Below are positions 16,900-26,670 of a stretch of DNA of 64,000 nucleotides, in pieces (position 1 is the stretch's first letter; each line of letters starts with the position of its first letter). This stretch comes from Mesorhizobium_K marinum. Its GTDB lineage: Bacteria; Pseudomonadota; Alphaproteobacteria; Rhizobiales; Rhizobiaceae. The position numbers were made by a program, and so were the translations under genes. The notes under the pieces were generated by a model. That model searched no databases. It was not told the DNA's origin and saw only the letters and a program-made list of their open reading frames with translations. The DNA lies in NCBI RefSeq assembly GCF_040813715.1, contig NZ_JBFOCH010000014.1. One strand, written 5' to 3'.

Positions 16900-17499
16900 A
16901 CGCTTTCGGTCGCCATCGAACTCCCGCAAAGCCTCTGGCTGCGAACGGNCGCCGTCGTCGCGCTGATCTGCGGCTGCACCTCCGTTTCGCCGACAGGCCT
17001 TGCGCGATTGTCTGCCGTCGATCCGCTGGCGCTTGATCCCGAAACGCTTTCGGTCGCCATCGAACTCCCGCAACGCCTCTGGCTGCGAACGGGCGACGCC
17101 ATGCTGCGGCTGACGGTCCACGATCAACTGGACGAGCGTTTTGTCCTGCAGGTCGAAGGACTGGACGGCGTGGCCAAGACCGCTCCCCGCAGGCATGTGC
17201 TGGCCGCCGGGATCGCCGGGAAGGACCGGGACCGCTTCATGCGCACGCAGGCGGCGGCTCGCGCCGCCCGCGCCCGTCCAGGTACCGGGAACGGCTCGAT
17301 GACGGTGGCGATCACCGGGGCCTGCCGAACTCAGGATCTGGGTGGCGGCCCGGTCCAGGCCACCATCTATCTGCGCACGTCCAGTCGCCACTTCCGGCTC
17401 GCGCAGATCGATCTCGGTGCGGCCATCGGCGGCGACAATCTGCGCCGCGTGCCGCCGTGCGGGTCGACGGTGCCGTTGCCGCGTGCGCGCAACTTCTGA
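16612..17499 (+). CDS. Hypothetical lipoprotein (two assembly joints inside)
   Basis: After removing two duplicates (joints at 16747 and 16949) the protein is about 196 residues. It has a lipoprotein signal with ICGC, lipidated Cys about 23, then a region with no domain that I recognise; the C-terminal part has a few conserved-looking blocks (GSMTVAITGACR, PVQATIYLRTS). It is transcribed away from the DUF2975/XRE pair across an extended dyad, so it may belong to the same regulatory unit. The raw sequence shows three copies of the N-terminal part, all in frame; this is most likely an assembly artefact rather than a real triplication. Confidence 0.7.
   Translation: MQISSVARALAVGPAVVALICGCTSVSPTGLARLSAVDPLALDPEXGNLRTMQISSVARALAVGPAAVALICGCTSVSPTGLARLSAVDPLALDPETLSVAIELPQSLWLRTXAVVALICGCTSVSPTGLARLSAVDPLALDPETLSVAIELPQRLWLRTGDAMLRLTVHDQLDERFVLQVEGLDGVAKTAPRRHVLAAGIAGKDRDRFMRTQAAARAARARPGTGNGSMTVAITGACRTQDLGGGPVQATIYLRTSSRHFRLAQIDLGAAIGGDNLRRVPPCGSTVPLPRARNF
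16806..17092. repeat. Assembly joint 7: about 143-nt duplicate around N
   Basis: Bases 16806-16948 recur at 16950-17092 around N16949 with a few mismatches, inside the same lipoprotein gene as joint 6. Confidence 0.88.
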
Positions 17500-17577
17500 C
17501 GGATCTGCAGGTCAGCGGCGGTTCCGACGCCAAAAGGACGGACCCTGAAGCGAAGCGGCCCTCCAAACGAGAGGCAG

Positions 17578-18231
17578 CTAGCGGCGCGCGGCCGCCTCGG
17601 CGTGGGCGCGCAGGAGAAGCATGAGCCGGTCGGCCTCCGCTGCCGCGCCCTCCTCGTCGCCATCGAGGATGGCACGAATGAGCGCGACGTGATGCTCGGC
17701 CGACTCCGCCAGCCCCGTTTCGGCGTTGTAGCGATACCAGAACCGGCGGCTGTGGGTCTGAAGCGGCGCCGCGACCCGCGCCGCGAAGGGATTGTCGGCG
17801 GCCACCGCCAAGGCTTCGTCGAGCGACTTGTCGGCCTGCAGGAATGCGAGGACGTCGCTTGCGATGACCGCCTGCCGCATGGCGAGCGCCGAGGCATGGA
17901 ACAGGTCTGCGGCGTTTCGGGTGACGAAGCGCGCCGCTGATCGCGCCAGCAGCAGTTCGAGGCTGCGACGCGCCTCGATGACCCGCGACCAATCGGCCGG
18001 GTGCAGCGGCGCGATCGCCAGGCCGGCGCGCGGCCGCACCTCGATCAGGCCTTCCCAGGCAAGCCGCTGGATGGCCTCGCGCACCGGTGTCCGGCCGAGG
18101 CCGAGGCGCTCGATCAGGGCGCCTTCGGTGACCACGCTGCCTGGCAGCAGGTCGAGCGTGACGATCATCCGCTCCAGCGCATGATAGGCGCGAGACGCTG
18201 CGGCTTCTTGCGCTATGCCATTGTAATTCAA
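17578..18231 (-). CDS. GntR-family (FCD) transcriptional regulator of the hydroxyproline genes
   Basis: A 217-residue GntR regulator: N-terminal winged HTH (IERLGLGRTPVREAIQRLAW, about residues 40-59) followed by a helical FCD effector domain with the metal-ligand-type histidines (DLFHASA, HHVALI). It is divergent from a three-gene hydroxyproline catabolic operon. Three GATATATC palindromes lie in the 102-nt intergenic region, one close to its own start and two over the operon promoter, consistent with repression and autoregulation relieved by a pathway intermediate. The function is inferred from position; the family is clear. Confidence 0.88.
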   Translation of the reverse strand: MNYNGIAQEAAASRAYHALERMIVTLDLLPGSVVTEGALIERLGLGRTPVREAIQRLAWEGLIEVRPRAGLAIAPLHPADWSRVIEARRSLELLLARSAARFVTRNAADLFHASALAMRQAVIASDVLAFLQADKSLDEALAVAADNPFAARVAAPLQTHSRRFWYRYNAETGLAESAEHHVALIRAILDGDEEGAAAEADRLMLLLRAHAEAAARR

Positions 18232-18254
18232 CGATGACTCCTATGATATGCGAA

Positions 18255-18319
18255 TGATATATCACATCGGATAGCCCGTTGACAGCCTTGGTCACATTGA
18301 GATATATCACAGATATATC
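18255..18319. promoter_or_regulatory. Hydroxyproline operon promoter with three GATATATC operators
   Basis: Palindromic GATATATC occurs at 18256-18263 (inside TGATATATCA), 18301-18308 and 18312-18319. A promoter TTGACA (18279-18284) with TATATC (18303-18308) after 18 nt reads to the right, so the second operator covers the -10 element and the third covers the transcription start. Confidence 0.65.
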
Positions 18320-18333
18320 AGATGGAGGGTGCC

Positions 18334-19357
18334 ATGTGGGCCGGCGTATTTCCTGCAGTCACGACGAAGTTCACCGCTGACGACCAGCTCGACCATGCGG
18401 AAATGGAGCGCTGTTTCGCGCTGCAGATGGAGGCTGGGTGCGACGGCCTGATCGTGGCGGGATCGCTCGGCGAAGGGCCGATGCTCAGCCAGGACGAGAA
18501 GATCGAGGTCCTGAATACCGCGCGCAAGGTGGCCGGCCGCAAGCCCGTGCTGCTGACCGTCAACGAAGCGGGAACGCGCGAGGCCGCGGCCATGGCCAGG
18601 CGCGCCGCCGCCGCCGGCGCGGACGGGCTAATGGTGGTGCCCTCGCCGATCTATCATACCAATCCCGAAGAGACCGTTGCCGCGCTCAATGCAGTGGCGG
18701 CGGCCGGCGACCTCCCGGTGATGATCTACTCCAACAAGATCGCCTACCGAGTCGACGTTTCGGTCGATGACATGGAGAGNCGAGACGGTAGCAGCGCTCA
18801 ATGCAGTGGCGGCGGCCGGCGACCTCCCGGTGATGATCTACTCCAACAAGATCGCCTACCGAGTCGACGTTTCGGTCGATGACATGGAGAGGCTGGCTAG
18901 GGATGAGCGTTTCGTCGCCATCAAAGAGTCATCCGACGACATCCGACGCTCGACCGACATCATCAACCGCTTCGGCGACCGCTTCGACCTGTTCACCGGG
19001 GTGGACAACCTCGCCTTCGAGGCGCTGTCCGTCGGCGCCATCGGCTGGGTAGCGGGCCTGGTCGTCGCCTTCCCGAAGGAGACGGTGGCCATCTATCAAC
19101 TGATGAAGGCAGGACGGCGCGACGAAGCGCTGAAAATCTACCGCTGGTTCCGCCCGCTGCTCGACCTTGATGTCTCGACCTACCTCGTCCAGAACATCAA
19201 GCTGGTCGAGGCGATGGCGATCGGCACCACCGAGCGCGTGCGCATGCCGCGCCAGCCGCTCGCCGGCGAGCGTCGCGCCATGGCCGAGACCGTTGTCAGG
19301 AACGCGCTCGCCAACCGGCCCGAACTTCCGGTATTCGCGCGGGCAAAGGCGGCCTAA
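18334..19357 (+). CDS. DapA-family lyase, probable 1-pyrroline-4-hydroxy-2-carboxylate deaminase
   Basis: Collapsing the joint at 18780 gives a 303-residue class I aldolase-fold protein of the DapA/NanA family. It has the GSLGEGPMLSQDEK phosphate-loop-like segment, the conserved Tyr of PSPIYHT, and the Schiff-base Lys in FVAIKESSDD. In hydroxyproline catabolism this family deaminates 1-pyrroline-4-hydroxy-2-carboxylate to 2-oxoglutarate semialdehyde. The assignment comes from the neighbours: an FAD oxidase-type gene and 4-hydroxyproline epimerase follow directly. The start at 18334 is preferred to the ATG at 18322 because GGAGGG ends 4 nt before it. Confidence 0.85.
18669..18891. repeat. Assembly joint 8: 111-nt duplicate around N
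   Basis: Bases 18669-18779 recur at 18781-18891 around N18780; several mismatches cluster at the beginning of the copies. False frameshift in the DapA-family gene. Confidence 0.88.
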
Positions 19358-19378
19358 CGCCGTCTGGGACACGCCCAT

Positions 19379-20635
19379 ATGCCTTCGCGCCAGCATACCG
19401 GCGAAGACGACGTCGTCATCATTGGCGCCGGCATCGTCGGCATTTGCGCCGCCGCCTACCTCGCCGAGGCCGGCTACCGCGTCACTGTGATCGATCGTAC
19501 TGGGATCTGCGAGGAAACCAGCTCCGGCAATGCGTCGGCATTCGCCTTTTCCGACGTGTTGCCGCTTGCCCACAAGGGCATGATGAGGAACCTGCCGCGC
19601 TGGCTTGCCGACCCGCTCGGCCCTCTTGCGATCCCGCCAGCCTACTTGCCCAGGCTGGCGCCGTGGCTCTGGCGGTTCTGGCGCGCCGGCGCGCCGGAGA
19701 ACTACGAAGCGGCCCTCACCGCCCAGGCGGGGATGATGAAGCTAGCCGAGCGGGAGTGGATGGGCCTGCTCGACCGATCCGGCACAAGAAGCATGCTTCG
19801 CGAGGACGGCTCGCTCGAACTCTATGAGAGCGCTGACGAATTCGAGGCCTCGCTGGGAGGCTGGGCCGCGCGCGACCGCTTTGGCATCCCCTATCGTCAT
19901 CTCGAGGGCGACGAACTCGCAGAGCTACAGCCTGGCCTGTCGAGACAGTTCGTCAAGGCGACCCTCGTTCCGGGCTGGAAGACCGCCGACGATCCGAAGA
20001 TACTCGGCAAGGCGATCTGGGCCTATGCGGAAAAGCTGGGCGCGGGGTTCCTCCCGGGCGAAGTCGGGCTCGTCATGAAGACCAAGAGCGGCGTCACTAT
20101 CCAGCTCAGGCAAGGCCGGACGTTGACGGCAAGCCGCCTGGTCATCGCGGCAGGCGCATGGTCGCATCTCCTGGCGCGCCAACTCGGCGACAGAATTCCC
20201 CTCGAAACCGAGCGCGGCTACAACACGACCCTGCCCGTCGATGCCTTCGACGTCAGGCGCCAGCTCATCTTCTCGGGCCACGGCTTCGTCATCACGCCGC
20301 TGTCGACGGGCCTGCGCGTCGGTGGCGCGGTCGAGCTTGGAGGGCTGAACCGGCCGCCCAACTACGCGCGGTCGAAGGCGATGCTCGAAAAGGCGGCGCG
20401 CTTCCTTCCCGGACTTAAGACCGAAGGCGGCCGCGAATGGATGGGCTACAGGCCGTCGCTGCCGGATTCGCTGCCGGTCATCGGCCGTTCGAAGGCGCCG
20501 GACGTCTTCTATGCGTTCGGACATGGCCATCTCGGCAAGACGCAGGCGGCGGGTACCGCGCGCTTGATCCGCGACCTCGTTTCGGGCGAGGCTCCGGCGA
20601 TCGATCTCAATCCCTTCAGCGCGCAACGGTTCTAG
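19379..20635 (+). CDS. FAD-dependent oxidoreductase, probable D-hydroxyproline dehydrogenase
   Basis: A 418-residue DAO/DadA-family flavoprotein. The Rossmann FAD motif is IIGAGIVGICAAAYLAEAG near residues 14-32, and the C-terminal RPSLPDSLPVIG and FGHGHLGKTQA segments complete the FAD/substrate site. Between a pyrroline-carboxylate deaminase and hydroxyproline epimerase it most likely oxidises cis-4-hydroxy-D-proline to the pyrroline intermediate, passing electrons to the membrane quinone pool. It begins 21 nt after the previous gene and ends 2 nt before the epimerase. Confidence 0.87.
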   Translation: MPSRQHTGEDDVVIIGAGIVGICAAAYLAEAGYRVTVIDRTGICEETSSGNASAFAFSDVLPLAHKGMMRNLPRWLADPLGPLAIPPAYLPRLAPWLWRFWRAGAPENYEAALTAQAGMMKLAEREWMGLLDRSGTRSMLREDGSLELYESADEFEASLGGWAARDRFGIPYRHLEGDELAELQPGLSRQFVKATLVPGWKTADDPKILGKAIWAYAEKLGAGFLPGEVGLVMKTKSGVTIQLRQGRTLTASRLVIAAGAWSHLLARQLGDRIPLETERGYNTTLPVDAFDVRRQLIFSGHGFVITPLSTGLRVGGAVELGGLNRPPNYARSKAMLEKAARFLPGLKTEGGREWMGYRPSLPDSLPVIGRSKAPDVFYAFGHGHLGKTQAAGTARLIRDLVSGEAPAIDLNPFSAQRF

Positions 20636-20637
20636 TC

Positions 20638-21739
20638 ATGGCCCGACATACCTTCACCTGCATCGACGGCCACACCTGCGGCAACCCGGTTCGGCTGGTC
20701 GCCGGCGGCGGCCCGCTGCTCGCCGGGTCGACCATGATGGAGCGCAGGGCGCACTTCCTTGCCGAATACGACTGGATCCGGACCGGCCTCATGTTCGAGC
20801 CGCGCGGCCACGACGTGATGTCGGGCTCGATCCTGTATCCGCCGACACGGGATGATTGCGACATCGCCATCCTCTTCATCGAGACCTCGGGCTGCCTGCC
20901 GATGTGCGGCCACGGAACGATCGGAACGGTGACGATGGCCATCGANGCGGGAGGATTGCGACATCGCCATCCTGTTCATCGAGACCTCGGGCTGCCTGCC
21001 GATGTGCGGCCACGGAACGATCGGAACGGTGACGATGGCCATCGAGAACGGGTTGGTGAAACCCAGGACGCCGGGCGTATTGCGCCTCGACACACCGGCA
21101 GGCCTGGTCGTCGCCGAATACCGGCAGGAGGGCGAGTACGTCGAAGAGGTGCGGATCACCAACGTCCCGTCCTTTCTCTACGCGCAGGGCCTGACGGTCG
21201 ACTGCCCCGACCTCGGCACCATCACGGTGGACGTCGCTTATGGCGGCAACTTCTATGCGATCGTCGAGCCGCAGGAGAACTATTCCGACATGGCCGACTA
21301 TTCCGCCGGCCAGTTCGTCGCCTGGAGCCCGGTGGTCCGCCGGCGGCTGAACGAGAAGTACAGCTTCGTTCATCCGGAGAATCCCGGCATCAACAGGCTG
21401 AGCCACATGTTGTGGACCGGCAGACCCGTCCATCCGGAGGCCGACGCCCGCAACGCCGTCTTCTACGGCGACAAGGCGATCGACCGCAGCCCGTGCGGCA
21501 CCGGCACGTCGGCGCGCATGGCGCAGCTGCACGCCAAGGGCAGGCTTGGCCCCGGCGACAGCTTCGTGCACGAATCGATCATAGGCTCCCTCTTCAAGGG
21601 GCGCGTCGAGAACGAGACGACCGTCGATGGCAAGCCCGCGATCGTGCCGTCGATCGGCGGCTGGGCACGCCAGACCGGCCTGAACACGATCTTCATCGAC
21701 GACCGCGATCCCTTCGCGCACGGCTTCGTCGTGGCATGA
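20638..21739 (+). CDS. 4-hydroxyproline 2-epimerase (proline racemase family)
   Basis: After removing one copy at joint 20946 the enzyme has 333 residues. Both catalytic cysteines are present: MCGHGTIG and SPCGTGTSA, the Cys-Cys pair of true 4-hydroxyproline epimerases and proline racemases (dehydratases have a Thr in place of one). It interconverts trans-4-hydroxy-L-proline and cis-4-hydroxy-D-proline in the cytoplasm. It follows the dehydrogenase by 2 nt, so the three genes are one operon. The final enzyme of the route, 2-oxoglutarate semialdehyde dehydrogenase, is not in this cluster. Confidence 0.92.
20847..21045. repeat. Assembly joint 9: 99-nt duplicate around N
   Basis: Bases 20847-20945 recur at 20947-21045 around N20946 with mismatches at the copy edges. 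False frameshift in the epimerase gene. Confidence 0.88.
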
Positions 21740-22082
21740 TCGAAGCGCATCAAAAAACCTACCCGGGGGCGGCTGCCCTGACATTGCGGCAGGGCCATGC
21801 CGTGCAACAATCCCGCGCCAGCGGCCGAACGTGCGCCAGAAACTTCGAAATTGCGGCTTGCGCAGCGCCGATAAGTCAAAGACATTGCTTTGTGCCAATG
21901 GTAGCGTCCGCGATGGTCCAGGCGCTGGCCGATGCCGTGGAGGGCAGCAGCGTGACATGCCGCAGGGGCATGTCGCATCGCGGAAAATTGACGTTGCAAT
22001 CCAGGCGCGACACTTTAGGACTAGGGGAAATCAAGAAAGGAATGCGTCCTTCCGGACGACATTCTCGGGGAGCAGTCTACAG
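21740..22082 (+). promoter_or_regulatory. Leader region before the liv operon, with a hairpin
   Basis: These 343 nt hold no convincing gene. A perfect hairpin, GACATGCC (21954-21961) and GGCATGTC (21967-21974) with a 5-nt loop, extends by two more pairs. No T-run follows it, so it looks more like an operator or leader structure than a terminator. The region must contain the promoter for livH. Confidence 0.4.
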
Positions 22083-23127
<1,045 letters not shown>

Positions 23128-23132
23128 CGTTC

Positions 23133-24650
23133 ATGGCCGCTGTCACCGACACCAACCGCGCTTCCGCCAATCCTTATGCCGCCGCGCTACGCGAAGCGCT
23201 CTATGCCGGCGTAATCGCCCTCGGCCTCTTCGTGCTGTTCGTTGGCATCAAAACCGACCAGAACATCCGCAACGAGCTGATCCTCGTTCCGCGCTGGGGC
23301 CTGCTCGCCATCGTCGTCGCGCTGGTGATGGCCGGCCGCTTCGTATACGTCGCCTTCGTCCATCCGGCGCTTTCGCGAGGCGACACGAAGAAGGTACGCA
23401 ACGGCGCGATTGCCGGCGCGCTCGCCGTGCTGCTCGCCTTCATCGCCTACGCCCGGCCGGACATGAGCGGCCTGGTCGACCTGCTCCTCAACTGGAAGAC
23501 CTGGCTGATCGTCGCCCTCATCGCCGCGGCGCTCGTGATCGACCGTCGCCGGCCCTATCTTCGCAAGAACTTCCCGACGGTCGCCATCATCCTGCTGATG
23601 CTGTTCCCCGTCATCTCGCTGTTCACGGCGGGCCTGCAGGGTTCGCTGAAGTGGGTCGACAATTTCGGCATCCAGATCCTGATCTACGTGATGCTGGCCT
23701 GGGGCCTGAACATCGTCGTCGGCCTGGCCGGCCTGCTCGACCTCGGCTACGTCGCCTTCTACGCGGTGGGGGCCTACTCCTATGCGCTGCTGGCGACCGA
23801 ATACGGCTGGTCGTTCTGGCTGCTGCTGCCGGCCGCCGGCATCATGGCCGCCTTCTGGGGCGTCATCCTCGGCTTCCCGGTGCTGCGTTTGCGCGGCGAC
23901 TACCTGGCGATCGTGACGCTGGCGTTCGGCGAGATCATCCGCCTGGTGCTCATCAACTGGCGCGAGGTGACCAACGGCACGACCGGCATTTCCGGCATCC
24001 CCAAGGTGACCTTCTTCGGGTTCGCCACCTTCAACGTGTCGGACGACAACTATTTCGGCAAGGTCTTCGACCTCGGCATGTCGGGCGTCTACTACAAGAT
24101 CTTCCTGTACTACCTGATCCTGGCGCTCGCCCTGCTCACCGCCTTCGTCACCATCCGGCTGCGCCGCATGCCGGTCGGGCGCGCCTGGGAAGCGCTTCGC
24201 GAGGACGAGATCGCCTGCCGCTCGCTCGGCATCAACACCACCAACACCAAGCTGACTGCCTTCGCCATCGGCGCCATGTTCGGCGGCTTCGCCGGCGCCT
24301 TCTTCGCGGCGCGGCAGGGCTTCGTCAGCCCGGAATCCTTCATCTTCCTGGAATCGGCGATCATCCTCGCTATCGTCGTCCTCGGCGGAATGGGCTCGCT
24401 GGTCGGCATCGCCGTGGCGGCCGCGGTGATGATCGGCGGCACGGAAATCCTGCGCGAACTGCAATTCCTCAAACAGGTTTTCGGCGACGGCTTCACCCCG
24501 GAGCTCTACCGAATGCTGCTGTTCGGCCTCGCCATGGTGGTGGTCATGCTGTGGAAGCCCCGCGGCTTCGTCGGCAGCCGGGAGCCGACAGCCTTCCTGC
24601 ATGAGCGAAAAGCCGTCTCGAGTGCCTTCACCAAGGAGGGGCACGGCTGA
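23133..24650 (+). CDS. livM: Branched-chain amino acid ABC transporter permease LivM
   Basis: A 505-residue permease. The C-terminal 330 residues carry the LivM core (LNIVVGLAGLLDLGYVAFYAVGAY, then GRAWEALREDEIACRSLGIN, the ATPase-contact loop). The N-terminal 160 residues add extra hydrophobic segments, as in long LivM forms of rhizobia. With LivH it forms the transmembrane channel. Its stop overlaps the livG ATG by one base (TGATG), giving coupled translation. Confidence 0.94.
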   Translation: MAAVTDTNRASANPYAAALREALYAGVIALGLFVLFVGIKTDQNIRNELILVPRWGLLAIVVALVMAGRFVYVAFVHPALSRGDTKKVRNGAIAGALAVLLAFIAYARPDMSGLVDLLLNWKTWLIVALIAAALVIDRRRPYLRKNFPTVAIILLMLFPVISLFTAGLQGSLKWVDNFGIQILIYVMLAWGLNIVVGLAGLLDLGYVAFYAVGAYSYALLATEYGWSFWLLLPAAGIMAAFWGVILGFPVLRLRGDYLAIVTLAFGEIIRLVLINWREVTNGTTGISGIPKVTFFGFATFNVSDDNYFGKVFDLGMSGVYYKIFLYYLILALALLTAFVTIRLRRMPVGRAWEALREDEIACRSLGINTTNTKLTAFAIGAMFGGFAGAFFAARQGFVSPESFIFLESAIILAIVVLGGMGSLVGIAVAAAVMIGGTEILRELQFLKQVFGDGFTPELYRMLLFGLAMVVVMLWKPRGFVGSREPTAFLHERKAVSSAFTKEGHG

Positions 24651-25924
24651 TGAACGCGCATTCCGCCACCACCGGCCCGATCCTGAGGGTCGAGCACCTT
24701 TCGATGAAGTTCGGCGGACTTGTCGCGATCGGCGACCTGTCCTTCGAGGCCCAGCGCGGCGAGATCACCGCGCTGATCGGACCCAACGGCGCCGGCAAGA
24801 CCACGGTGTTCAACTGCATCACCGGTTTCTACAAGCCGTCCGAGGGCATGATCACGCTGACCACGCGCGCCGGCAGCCAGTTCCTGCTGGAGCGCCTGCC
24901 GGATTTCCAGATCCCGGCCAAGGCCAAGGTGGCGCGCACCTTCCAGAACATCCGGCTGTTTTCGGGCATGACGCTGCTCGAGAACCTGCTGGTGGCCCAG
25001 CACAACAGGCTGATGGAAGCGTCGGGCTATACAATCCTCGGCCTGCTCGGGCTTGGCGGCTACGGCAAGGCGTCGGCCCAATCCATCGAGCTGGCGAAAC
25101 ACTGGCTGGACAAGGCCAACCTCACCGACCGCGCCGACGATCCGGCCGGCGACCTCCCGTACGGCGCGCAACGGCGCCTGGAGATCGCGCGCGCCATGTG
25201 CACCGAGCCGGAATTGCTCTGCCTGGATGAGCCGGCCGCGGGCCTCAACCCGCGCGAGTCGCATGCGCTGAACCTGATGCTCAACGACATCAAGTCGACG
25301 GGCACGTCGATCCTGCTGATCGAGCACGACATGTCGGTGGTCATGGAGATATCCGACCACGTGGTGGTGCTGGAGTACGGCCGCAAGATTTCGGACGGCG
25401 ACCCGACCTCGGTGAAGACCGATCCCCGCGTCATCGCCGCCTATCTCGGCGTCGACGACACCGAAGTGACCGATGCGCTGACCGAAGTCGGCGACGAGCA
25501 GGTGATCGAGAAACTGGACGCCGAGCCCGACCGCGCTCACGGCCCGTCGGATTCCGCCTCGATGATGGCCGGGCCGGTGTCGGACACCGTCAACCACAGC
25601 GACACCGAAGGCGAGATGATCAAGGTGTCGCGGGGTGCGTCCAAGGCCGAGCAGTATGAGCGGCGTGCCGCAGCGCTGTCGAACTCGCTAGACACGCCAA
25701 GGGGCGGCCAGCCGGACAAGCTCACCCTCATCAAGGGCATCGGCCCGGTCAACGAACGCAAGCTGCACGAGCACGGCATCTTCCACTTCGAGCAGATCGC
25801 GGCATGGACCGAGGCCGACGTCAGGGAAGTCGAGACCTATCTGGACTTCGACGGACGCATCGCCCGCGAGGATTGGATCGGCCAGGCCAGGTCGCTCGCG
25901 CAGAAGACCGGAGGGGCCGAGTGA
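24650..25924 (+). CDS. livG: Branched-chain amino acid ABC transporter ATPase LivG with C-terminal helix-hairpin-helix extension
   Basis: The first 265 residues or so are a normal LivG ATPase: Walker A GPNGAGKTT, signature DLPYGAQRR, Walker B LLCLDEPAAG, and the AAYLGV end. The protein then continues for about 160 residues, to 424 in total. An acidic, low-complexity linker (about 265-350) leads to LTLIKGIGPVNERKLHEHGI and FHFEQIAAWTEADV (about 356-395), a helix-hairpin-helix of the type found as C-terminal tails on some alphaproteobacterial proteins such as NuoE and ribosomal protein L21. The tail is in frame with no N nearby, so the fusion is not a joint artefact. livF overlaps its stop by one base. 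Confidence 0.9.
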   Translation: MNAHSATTGPILRVEHLSMKFGGLVAIGDLSFEAQRGEITALIGPNGAGKTTVFNCITGFYKPSEGMITLTTRAGSQFLLERLPDFQIPAKAKVARTFQNIRLFSGMTLLENLLVAQHNRLMEASGYTILGLLGLGGYGKASAQSIELAKHWLDKANLTDRADDPAGDLPYGAQRRLEIARAMCTEPELLCLDEPAAGLNPRESHALNLMLNDIKSTGTSILLIEHDMSVVMEISDHVVVLEYGRKISDGDPTSVKTDPRVIAAYLGVDDTEVTDALTEVGDEQVIEKLDAEPDRAHGPSDSASMMAGPVSDTVNHSDTEGEMIKVSRGASKAEQYERRAAALSNSLDTPRGGQPDKLTLIKGIGPVNERKLHEHGIFHFEQIAAWTEADVREVETYLDFDGRIAREDWIGQARSLAQKTGGAE

Positions 25925-26652
25925 TGGCGCAGAAATCCCTGCTCCAGGTCGAGGGCGTCGAGACCTACTACGGCAACATCCGCGCGCTGAACGGCGTGAC
26001 GATCGACGTGAACGAGGGCGAGATCGTTGCGCTGATCGGCGCCAACGGCGCCGGCAAGTCGACCCTGATGATGACGATCTTCGGTACGCCGCGCGCGCGC
26101 AGCGGCAAGATCATCTTCGCCGGAACCGACATCACCAACCTGCCGACGCATGAGATCGCCAGGCTTCGCATCGCCCAGTCGCCCGAGGGACGGCGCATCT
26201 TCCCGCGCATGACCGTGCTGGAAAACCTGCAGATGGGCGCCAGTCTCGACAAGCTGAAGTACTACGACGAGGACGTCGAGAAGGTGTTCCACCTCTTCCC
26301 GCGGCTGAAAGAACGCATCAGCCAGCGCGGCGGCACGCTCTCAGGCGGCGAGCAGCAGATGCTCTCGATCGGCCGTGCGCTGATGGCCCGCCCAAGGCTG
26401 CTGCTGCTCGACGAGCCTTCGCTCGGTCTTGCGCCGCTGATCGTCAAGCAGATCTTCGATGCGGTGCGCGAACTCAACAAGAGCCAGGGGCTGACGGTCT
26501 TCCTGGTCGAGCAGAACGCATTCGGCGCGCTGAAGCTGGCGAACCGCGGCTATGTCATGGTCAACGGCAACGTGACGATGAGCGGCACCGGTCAGCAACT
26601 GCTCGCGGATCCGGAAGTGCGCGCCGCCTATCTCGAAGGCGGCCGCCATTGA
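25924..26652 (+). CDS. livF: Branched-chain amino acid ABC transporter ATPase LivF
   Basis: A 242-residue ATPase with Walker A GANGAGKST, signature TLSGGEQQML and Walker B LLLLDEPSLGL, plus SPEGRRIFPRMTVLENL, which is diagnostic for LivF. It pairs with LivG on the cytoplasmic face of LivH/LivM. The start overlaps the livG stop (TGATG). Confidence 0.95.
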   Translation: MAQKSLLQVEGVETYYGNIRALNGVTIDVNEGEIVALIGANGAGKSTLMMTIFGTPRARSGKIIFAGTDITNLPTHEIARLRIAQSPEGRRIFPRMTVLENLQMGASLDKLKYYDEDVEKVFHLFPRLKERISQRGGTLSGGEQQMLSIGRALMARPRLLLLDEPSLGLAPLIVKQIFDAVRELNKSQGLTVFLVEQNAFGALKLANRGYVMVNGNVTMSGTGQQLLADPEVRAAYLEGGRH

Positions 26653-26670
26653 GCGTGAAGGATTAGGGGC

